Below, piece by piece: positions 56,040 to 64,000 of a stretch of DNA of 64,000 bases (position 1 is the stretch's first letter; each line of letters begins with the position of its first letter). A program made the translations under genes and the position numbers. The DNA lies in contig JARGXX010000095.1 in the NCBI GenBank assembly GCA_030374765.1, positions 1,488,001 to 1,552,000 on the forward strand, given 5' to 3'. Below the pieces are notes generated by a model. It searched no databases, had not been told where the DNA came from, and saw only the letters and a program-made list of their open reading frames with translations. Source of the stretch: Agarophyton chilense (Eukaryota > Rhodophyta > Florideophyceae > Gracilariales > Gracilariaceae).

Positions 56040-57573
56040 CTGGAAAGGAACCCATCCCTCTTCAGCAAGAAGCTAACCGGCGAAAAAGCGGCGTCGATGT
56101 CGTACAATAACCTCTGGGGTATGCTACTGTCTTGTCTCGGTAGCGTAGTGACGCTCAACCGTAGGGAGCGTGTTGATGCTCAACCTTAGAAGGTAGAAGT
56201 AGTAAACCTCGATGGTAACAGGGCACCGTAAAAACCCGCAGGGGCAAACGGCGGGGAAACTAGCCTATACCGTGTAGGTGAACCATGGAAGGCGTCGACG
56301 CGCGGCAAAGCCTGTGTGGTAGTTGAGAAACGATGAACCAAAAAGTATAGTCGTGACCCAAGTGATGCCTGTCTTTATCAGATTAGGATGGGGGAGGTGC
56401 AGTTCCCTATATGCAGTGGACTGCACTGCCTAGATCACCCGGGAAGTGCCAGAAAGGAACGGTCTCTGACCTAGTGTCAGAGACCTGGCCAACACTGGCT
56501 ACAGTGCCAGGTGGCCACTCAACTACTGTACTAAAATACACTTAATTACAATTACTATCACTTACAATTACTCCACCAGAAGGTACATTTCAACATTACA
56601 CGTGGCTGACGACACCTAGATGGTAGCTCGCCCGGACCTGCGTGGCCGATGATTCCTCGCACCCATCACCTACAAGGTCAGTGTAGTGTATCGGACACCT
56701 CAAAGGTCAGCCCTTCCGCCACTATACGACAGATACCCTTCCTACCCGCGAGGCACGCCCCGTGTCTCCCTTCATCACACCATAGAGTTGTAGCGAGGTA
56801 CAGCGGCGCAGGCATTGGGGTAGTGTCAGGGCGCGGCGCTGGATCCCTTGAGGTTCAGAACTTAGCCCCAGTATCGGTTGGGGAAGGGCGCACGACGACG
56901 TGAGCGCATGAATTGAGCGAGAACTACTCAGGTAGGGACTGTCATGAGGGCGATGCAGTGTACCTAGCACGCTCTCGGACACCTTTTTGGTAGTGGCCCT
57001 GCTTGCTTGCGATTTTGATTCGGCATAGCCCACTGTCTAACCAAGTTGGTATCGCATTCTTCCCGGTTACTCCAACTTCATTCCCCTCATAGGTCCCTGC
57101 GCAGCACCGTCCCGCCTGGTCGTTCCCATGGCTCGACAACCCTTCACGTAGTACTGCCCTTAATTGGCGGCGTCGCAACCGTAACCGTACTGTCCGGCTT
57201 TTCCCTGAAGGTTTCCTGGCTTCTCGACCTTTCACGTTTCGTCTACCTTGTAAGGATTGACTCGCGGCGCCGGTGGGGCCTGAGCCTGCGGCGATAAAAC
57301 CATTGAGGTGTTGGCCTGGGTCCGTGGTGGAAGCTTCCGGTTGTGAGACCTAATTGATGTTGAGCGGCCTTGTCGGAAATTACGTGAACATTTTCCGGTT
57401 TTGCATTCCGGTTTACCCTCAAGGTAAGGACAGGATTGCGCCACCTCCGCGCACGCGTTCGAACCCATTCGGTACCACGTCAGTGCATCTCGCGCCGCCT
57501 CTTGGATTCGTCACCGATACCTCGAAGGGGTGGTTCGTCCCTACAAGCAGCACCAGCGCTCGAGAGACGTGAG
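56040..57573. other. Probable 3' end region of gypsy C; hairpin cluster
   Basis: No gene supported. Structured sequence at 56397-56512. If the coding region at 57574-59891 belongs to gypsy C, the 3' LTR of C should lie here, but its partner LTR is outside the window and I could not place the ends. Confidence 0.3.
56397..56512. repeat. Cluster of three hairpins
   Basis: gtgcagt/actgcac (56397-56403 with 56420-56426); ggtctctgac/gtcagagacc, a perfect 10-bp stem with a 5-base loop (56461-56485); and acctgg/ccaggt enclosing cactg/cagtg (56483-56512). Stems 2 and 3 share a few bases and are mutually exclusive at their edge. Confidence 0.7.
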
Positions 57574-59891
57574 ATGCCGGTTACCATTGAGATCGAAAAA
57601 GTCGGATATTCCGAGGGGATTGATACCCCTCTAGTTATGCCTTTAAGGTCGGATTGGTCCCGTTCCACGATACCTAAAAGGTCTGAACCAGCTCGCGACC
57701 GCACGCCGGCCACTGTTGTACCCGAAAGGTCAGTGTCGGTACTACCGGAAAGGTTGGATCCGTTGGCCGTCTCCTCAGAACGGACCGAGGAGGCTCTACT
57801 TCAGAAGGATGTATACCCGCTGGTATTCACCGCGGCGGTGGAGGTTAAGTCATCACCTCGTTCGTCGAGTCGAGCTACGGCCTTCCCAACCATGTCAGGT
57901 AGCGTCCCATCTCGGGACCGTGGACGCGGTGGTATTACCAAGAGGGTAACTCGCTCGACATCGCAAACGCCTAACAACATTGGGTTTCGCAGTATGTCTG
58001 TCCCTGCGACTGAGTTCTCCCCTGGGACTACGGCTGGCCCGTACCAACGCAGTGGTGGACTTCCATCGACGACCCAAACCAATTGGGCTCACAATCTCGC
58101 GTTTGGTGCGGCGAACCGGACGGCGAGTCAGTATGGACCTTTTGGGATTACCTTCGACCAGGTGACGAACAAGGACCTGCTGAAGCACGATTGCCCTGTG
58201 GCGGTAGGGAATTCGTCTTTGCCGGCAGCTCTTACCAGACCACAATTGGATACCTACTTGGGTTTGTCCCGCTGGGACTGCGAGCACCTTCGCTCCGTTC
58301 CCTTGCTCTTGAAGAAACGGGACCAAGAGTCTCAACCTCGTCAGGGTCGACTGGAATGTTTCCAGAGTCGGCAGCGTCAAGCACCTTTGAGATATTTCAT
58401 CCCGCCGATATATCCGAGCGAATTGCCGTATGTGCCCATCGAACCGGAGCTGGATTATTACCGTCGATTGGTGGTGCAAGTGTGCCAGTACCCGTCTATT
58501 CCGGAGACTTACCTTCCGGTTTCACCTGACTTGGTTTCCCTGAATCGGCCTTTGACCACTATCAATTGGGCTGACCGTAGTAGGTGGGGCGAGGATGCAG
58601 CGACGGAGAGTGGCGTTCGCACTCGCAACTCGTACACTCGCGTTATGCATATGTTTCATAACGGCGAGTACTTCTCACAACCTACGAAGGACAGACACGA
58701 TTGTTACGTGCTTCGACCAGAGTGTGGGAGTCCTATGAGGTTCTGTCATCACTGAGCGTGCCCACACCGCCGGTTTTGGCGTACTTCGGGAGTCAGATTT
58801 CCCGGAATCTAGAGCAGTATTACCTCATTTGGTCGATTTCCCTCTCGGAGTGGACCGTATTGGTTGCCATCCTGGCTCTGGAGGCCGCCCGTTACGGTAT
58901 CGATTGAGATTGTCGCAATCCCGATTCTGATATATACCGAGATGCTGTTCAACCTATAGGTCGCATCTTCTTCATACCTCCGAGGGTTGCCCAGGATATT
59001 TCCCGATTTGGTTACGAGAACATCGTGGAGGGGACCGATTATACCGTGAAGGATTTGGACTCCTACCTCGAGCAGAGCAAAAATTACCACTGGGATTCCC
59101 ATCAAGGTTGAGAGGCTTTCGATCCCGCAACTTGGGAGATTGTGCCTCGCCACGTTCAATACTATCCCGAGGAGCCTCCTGTTTATGGAGCTCCCGCGAG
59201 CCCCGAACCTTATCACGGTACTGTAGAGACACCAGTTGGTCGTTATGGTGATCCCTTCCCGTCTGAGCCGTTGCCTCAAGGTAGTAAGTCGCCTATCCCT
59301 ATGGGTGTGACTCCTACTCAACCGAGCTCCTCGCAGGTTGCTGGTCCGGTTCGACCTCTGTTGGCAGGTATTGCTCGTCCTCCGCCTCAACCTATGATGG
59401 ATTCTCCGGCCGTGGTCGGTTTGCTGGCTCGAATTCGCCGGTCTTGCGTCACCAACTTTCAGGGGGCTGAGCCTACCTCCGTGGTTGCTGCATTAACGCT
59501 CCTTGAAGGTTTGCTGCCGCCCCATGCGCAATACAAGAAGGCGCTGAACCAACTTGGTGAGTTCCGGAATCAGTTCCAGTTGGACATGTACCAACTGGCC
59601 ACCCGTCAGGTTGCCAATCTGGCAGGCGTCTCTGCTGCTGCGCCATCTGATCCTTTGACGGATCCCCTTCTAGGTGCAAACTTGAACCCTGCGGTTTCGC
59701 ACCCTGCTCCGGCGGGTCCGGTCGCTCATCCTCTTTTGGTTTCGAATACTCTCCCCAGTGGCGGGGCTACCGCTTCTTCGCTACATCTTAGGTCGATGGC
59801 TCCTAGCATTTCCGCGGGTTTTCCTCCGTGGGTAGTGAATAACCCGGGTATTCCTGATTCCATTGCTCCTAAATCGACAGGTCCTTCTTAA
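57574..59891 (+). pseudogene. Long unknown gene converging on gypsy C pol
   Basis: ATG at 57574 (MPVTIEIEKVGYSEGIDTP); the frame is open from 57436. The first frame runs to 58755 and includes a basic Ser/Thr-rich part and then a tyrosine/proline-rich block (RYFIPPIYPSELPYVPIEPE, YTRVMHMFHNGEYFSQPTKD). A frameshift at about 58700-58750 leads to a second frame that stays protein-like to 59891 with two TGA stops (58905 and about 59107): LSEWTVLVAILALEAARYG, SRFGYENIVEGTDYTVKDL, then a Pro-rich stretch and a helical C-terminus (LNQLGEFRNQFQLDMYQLA). About 770 codons. No known family. It ends 149 bp from the gypsy C pol stop, on the other strand, the same place the antisense ORFs hold in A and B. 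It may be the antisense gene of C or a separate decayed gene. Confidence 0.45.
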
Positions 59892-60039
59892 AGTAAATTG
59901 TTGTCTCTTCTACTGTTCCATTCGGTTGTTATTTCGTGTCATCCCTTGTAGGCAATCTGACGCATATGCGTCTACCTTCTGCGGAAAACGACGTATCTTC
60001 TCCCCCTTCTTTAGGCCTGAGTACCACGAAGGTCTAAGA

Positions 60040-60996
60040 TTAGCCGTCTGCAGGCACCGGCTCCTTGCGACGGCGCCAATACCTGATACGGAAGTGTGGG
60101 GGTATTGCGGCTGGGGGTTCGAGGGTGTCCCCTTCTGAGCCCCAGCCGTACCATCTGACGGTGTACTTTAGACCATTGTAGGTTCGCGTGTGGCCCATTA
60201 GACGGTCAACGGGAAATTCTTCTGAGGTTTGGTCCTGATCTTTCGGGGGAACGCCACCTTGACGTTTCATATGCTCGGAGTTGGGAGCTTCGTGTGTGGG
60301 AGCCGGGTCGGGAGCTCCCGCTGTTACCGTGTGAGGTTGCATTTCCGTTCCGGTTAGAGGGTTGTAATCCGGATCATCCTTTTGTAGGTCATCGTTCACC
60401 TCAATTGGGGTGGGGTCCTCCGAGGGTCGAGTACGCAGGGCTACAGCTCTGGGCTCTCGAGCTGAAGTGTCCGCCTCCATGCGATGTTGAACCGTTTCAG
60501 GGGCTACCGTAATACGGTCAATTGATATCGAATTCGGTATTCCGTCCTGGTCAACCGTAACGGTGTGGTCTGGTGCGTTCAATACCTTATAAGGTCCCAA
60601 TGATTTGGGTAGAAGCTTCGAATTGATATCTCTATCAATAGCTTCATCGTCCGCTTCATCACCCGTTTGTGGTCTTTTACCTGAAGGTGGGTTGTCTATG
60701 TAGACATATTGTCCCGAAGACACAGAGACCTCTTTGGTTACCCTACGGTCATAGTCGGCCTTGTACCGCTTCTGGGCTGCAGTGAGGCGGCTCTCTGCAT
60801 GTTTGAGAGCCCTCCTCAACCTCACAAGGGTATTCCGCTTGACCTGGGCAGGGGTCGGTGCGCCAGCTGCAGTGCTGGTGGTATGATCTTCCTGCACTAC
60901 AATACCTGGGGTGTGTCGCGATAGAACCAAATCAAAGGGAGTGGTCTGCGTTGACCGGTGTACCTGAAGGTTATAGGAGTAGGTGAGCGGTTTCAC
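60040..60996 (-). pseudogene. Gypsy C integrase C-terminus with chromodomain-like end
   Basis: A 318-codon open frame: YSYNLQVHRSTQTTPFDLVL (late integrase core), a long linker with RRALKHAESRLTAAQKRYKA, SLGPYKVLN, and at the end FPVDRLMGHTRTYNGLKYTV, RWYGWGSEGDTLEPP and RIRYW. The last block is chromodomain-like (WYGW, EP). The sequence is quite different from A and B, so C is a separate lineage. The frame is free of stops over its whole length. Confidence 0.75.
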
Positions 60997-60999
60997 CAG

Positions 61000-62379
61000 C
61001 TAATCCCCCCCAGTTTGGTGCTCTTCCTTATAGTGTCGTAGCCTTGATACCAATGTGTGGTTAAAGCGCTCGACCTGTCCGTTCGTCTGCGGGTGGTAGG
61101 CAGTAGTGAAATAGTGCTTGATACTAAAGACGTTACAGACTGCTTCGAAGAACTTCGATGCCAAGTTTGAACCCTTATCGGTAAGTAGGTACAGTGGTGC
61201 ACCATACGGGTAGACCCAATTGTTGAGGAACGCGATCGCCAGCGTGGTTGACTTCGTCTCCTTTAAAGGTATCGCTCTCGTGAGCTTCGAGAACCTGGCG
61301 GTGATCACTAAAATGTGCTGATACCCGTTCTTGGTCTTGGGAAGTGGTCCTAGAAGGTCTATCGCAATAAACTCCAGCGGACCCGCTGCTGGAAATAGCT
61401 TGAGGTACATTCGATGCTTTCGAATATCACCGCGGGTACAAACACAAGATTTGCATTGACCTACAAAGGTATAGACGTCATGGGCAATATGAGGCCAATA
61501 GAACCGTTGCCTCAAGGTTTAATACATCCTGGTGCCACTGTGGTGTCCCGATAATCGCGGGTAGTGCGCCAGATACTACACTCTCGGGCGCAGGGCCTTC
61601 GGAACCACCTTTTGAGGGCTACCATCCAAGGTTGACCTTCTTACGATGTACCCATTGTGGTCCACATTGAACGGTGATCCTTTGAAACCAATTTGGTCAG
61701 CCAGGGTTCTGCAGTACGCATCCTGGGCTTGTTTTCGTAGAAACTTCTCTCGGGTTACGGGCATGACGTTCGTTTTCTCTAGGGCCAGTATCTGCATTGC
61801 CATGTCGGTGTTCCACAAAGCGCCTTCTTCAAGTAAGTCCCAACATCCTTCTAGGTGTTCGCCGGTACCATTTTGGTTTGATGACACCAAAAAGCAAGGG
61901 ATATCATCGTCCACCGGTCTTGTCTCTAACCCTGAGGTGTTTAACCGTGACATAGCGTCAGCTATGTTGTGCTTAATACCTGGACGGTACTGTACGTAGT
62001 ATTCAAACTACGAGAGTCTCAAACTCCAACGGGCAAGTCTACCAGACGCATCTGCGAGCCCCAGGGTCCAACTTAAGGCGTCGTGGTCCGTGCGCAACGT
62101 AAAGCGCTCACTATAAAGGTATGAACGGAGCATTAACAGGCTCCACGCTACTGCTAGACATTTCTTTTCAGTTACCGTGTAGTTCTGCTCCGCCTCATTC
62201 ATAGCGCAGCTCCAGTATCCCATAGGTAATTTGTCTCCGTTGCGCTGCTCCTGCATGAGACAACAACAAATTTGGGCATGGGATGCCTCTGTATCCAGCG
62301 TGTATGGTAGACCTATTTTCGGTAACGCTAAGATTGGCGGCGACACCAGCGCTCGTTTCAATTCCTCAAAGGTGTCCAT
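61000..62379 (-). pseudogene. Gypsy C RNase H and integrase
   Basis: 62008-62379 is RNase H (YTLDTEASHAQICCCLMQ, YWSCAMNEAEQNYTVTEKKCLAVAW, RTDHDALSW). A stop after WSLRLS at 62008 is followed by 61576-61953 (MSRLNTSGLETRP, the tether region) and 61000-61515. The latter has the second half of the zinc domain (QCKSCVCTRGD) and the core, with D in FIAIDLLGPL, D in LLTDKGSNL (the usual Asn is Lys) and E in NGQVERFNHTL. Three stops separate the blocks, at about 62008, 61516 and 61000. Confidence 0.85.
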
Positions 62380-62573
62380 TTATTCGTTCGATAGATTCTC
62401 AAACCGTTCAGGTTCACCTTTCTGGATCTTCTTGTTGAGGGGAGCCGCTATTTTCGCAAATCCCTTCACGAAGCGACGATAGACGTTACATAAACCTATA
62501 AAGGATCGTACGTCTGTCTGGGATCGGGGCAACTTGACCTCATGTACGGCTCTCATGTTGCTTGGGGCAACCT

Positions 62574-63240
62574 CTAGGGTACCAGGGGGCCTATGATGTG
62601 TCCCAGGTATTCAACCGTTCTGGTAAAGAAGACGCATTTGCGTAGCTTCAGCGTCACCCTCGCCTCAGCTAAGAGGGTTAGTACGGTGCGTACGTTTGCA
62701 AAGTGCTCTTCTACAGATCTGGAATAGATGATTACATCATCGATGTATACAAAGGCGATTGTCCATTTAACGTTCGAAAAGATGATGTCCAGCGCCCTTT
62801 GAAAGGTGGCTGGAGCATTGGGTAACCCGAACAGTATACGCGTGAAGCGAAACAAACCTGCATGGCGCGTGAAGGTCGTTTTGTCTCGATCTTCCTCACC
62901 TACACGTACCTGCCAACAACCACAATTGGCATCCAACGTGGTAAATATCTGCCCATCTCCCAAGGAGCCGATGCACTCATCCATTCTAGGTATCGGGTAC
63001 GAATCCCTGATGGTCACGAGATTGAGCCTCCTGTAGTGCACACAAAACCTCATACGGTTTTCCCCTTTCTTCTGAACCGAAACCACGGGACTAGCCCAAT
63101 CTGAGTTGGTTGGTTCAATTACACCTTCTTTGAGCATTCGCTCCACTTCCTTGAGTTCTACCTCTCTCGCCTTCGGATCTGCACGGCATGGTTGCTGGTA
63201 AATCGGCTTCGAGTCAGGGAGGAGCTCAATGCGATGCTGT
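62574..63240 (-). pseudogene. Gypsy C reverse transcriptase
   Basis: The RT frame at 62574-63146 reads VIEPTNSDWASPVVSVQKK, RMRFCVHYRRLNLVT, SYPIPRMDECIGSLG, FTTLDANCGCWQV, FRFTRILFGLPNAPATFQ and AFVYIDDVIIYSRS. The catalytic YIDD is intact, unlike in A and B. The upstream part to about 63240 is in frame (QHRIELLPDSKPIYQQPCR). The YLGHIIG block ends the frame just before a stop at 62574. Confidence 0.88.
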
Positions 63241-63269
63241 GTGGCCTTAACTTGGCCCAGATGGCCTGA

Positions 63270-64000
63270 TTACATGGTTTCGAACTCCTCCAGAAGGTCG
63301 ATAATACGGCCCCGCAGTTGTCCGTTTTCTTCACCGATCTGGACTGTATCTTGCCATTGCCTCTCAGGGTCAAGTTTGTCTTCTTTGTCTATCGATGCCT
63401 TATCGGTTAGCTTTGATTCCAAGTTGGTATTTATTGATACCTTTGTGGTTGTGGACGCATTTGCGCACCCCCCTTCCTTACCGAAGGCGACCTCGCTGAG
63501 ATCAGTGTGAGCTACGGTGAAGACCCCTTGTGGTGCCGGTAGGGCTATGCCAAGATTGGTGTTTTTCGGCAACTTCACGTCGTGACTGCTGAACTTGCTG
63601 AGACACACCTTAAAGGGTAGATTTGGGATGTTGTCGACAATCCCGTTGGCCATCAAGGTGAGGTGTCGATGTGCTAACCTCGGATGGTTTTGTAGTATGA
63701 CCAGCCCGGGGGTCGCACACGACACCGGTACCAATATTTGGTGCATTGGCGGGATAACAACCTGTTTGGTAATGCACGCTTTGTTGGAGACCGTTTCGGT
63801 GGATATCGTCTTCTTCAGTTTGACGAACCATCCCCGTTTGGTTTCCGTATCACCTCAAATGGCAATTCGTCCCCACTGACGTAGGGCGACGGGATGGGAA
63901 CCAGGAAGGATTGCTTTGACATGTCTGTCAATGAAGTTCTTACCTAGTAGGCAGTCTGTCGGTAAACGGTCGACAACAAAGAATTGCAGTCTTACCTTGA
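63270..64000 (-). pseudogene. Gypsy C protease-RT linker, cut by window end
   Basis: The frame at 63270-63746 holds the linker (LMANGIVDNIPNLPFKV, similar in role to the MANGVIDI block of A and B) and ends with a stop after EEFETM. Above it, minus-strand codons to 64000 read VVDRLPTDCLLGKNFIDRH, typical of the protease C-terminal half. The DTG active site, gag and the 5' LTR lie beyond the window. Confidence 0.75.

Noticed and set aside
58083..58529. A 148-codon frame overlapping the gene at 57574-59891
   Set aside because: The first frame has more protein-like composition and continues into the later frame; this one looks like an overlap artefact.
58905..59109. TGA read as tryptophan (alternative genetic code), from several in-frame TGAs
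   Set aside because: The intact copia ORFs use TGA as the final stop, and TGAs in relics line up with CGA or GGA in sister copies (40594 and 41385), so they are mutations.
1..64000. CRISPR arrays, rRNA or bacterial operons
   Set aside because: No spaced direct repeats of CRISPR type and no rRNA-like stretch seen. The 45-bp repeat at 17577-17880 is contiguous and has no unique spacers.

Overview
This window is eukaryotic nuclear DNA made almost entirely of transposable elements in different states of decay. There are no operons, ribosome binding sites or bacterial genes. The LTR retrotransposons are flanked by 5-bp target duplications, and relics of Tc1, PIF/Harbinger and tyrosine-recombinase elements lie around them. 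I cannot fix the species. Repeat-rich red algae, oomycetes and fungi would all fit; a red alga is my first guess, by general resemblance only. I found no intact single-copy host gene.

Layout. 1-4579: one arm of a dispersed repeat, a copia integrase fragment, and a tyrosine-recombinase pseudogene preceded by two palindromes. 4580-13404: gypsy element A, on the minus strand, full length but dead, with 446-bp LTRs and the target duplication ctcta. 13405-20571: decayed DNA with a Tc1/mariner transposase pseudogene and a 45-bp minisatellite. 20572-33018: the youngest feature, two complete copia copies in tandem (LTR-internal-LTR-internal-LTR) with apparently identical LTRs, an intact 1433-residue Gag-Pol frame in each unit, and one target duplication (ctttg) around the whole array. 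33019-35057 and 43361-43770: pieces of one decayed minus-strand gene, split by gypsy element B (35063-43360, duplication ggtac), which belongs to the same family as A. 44130-47278: two inverted arms of about 650 bp around a decayed unknown coding region; the window start carries a third arm. 47750-49733: a decayed, gag-like unknown coding region. 50840-51284 and 52878-53303: two solo LTRs of the A/B family, each with its own duplication. 52155-54320: a decayed PIF/Harbinger-type locus, with a Myb/SANT-like accessory gene and a DDE transposase converging; one solo LTR sits inside the Myb gene. 55225-56039: a second Myb-like, coiled-coil pseudogene. 57574-59891 and 60040-64000: a long plus-strand coding region converging on the pol of a third gypsy element (C), which runs off the window.

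How the parts relate. Elements A and B share a conserved open frame antisense to pol, between pol and the 3' LTR. It ends 74-118 bp from the pol stop. Unrelated element C also has a long antisense coding region ending about 150 bp from its pol stop. This repeated convergent layout is the best candidate here for an undescribed feature of the local gypsy lineages. The tandem copia array is the clearest structural rarity. Everything except copia carries stops and frameshifts; copia looks recent and potentially active.
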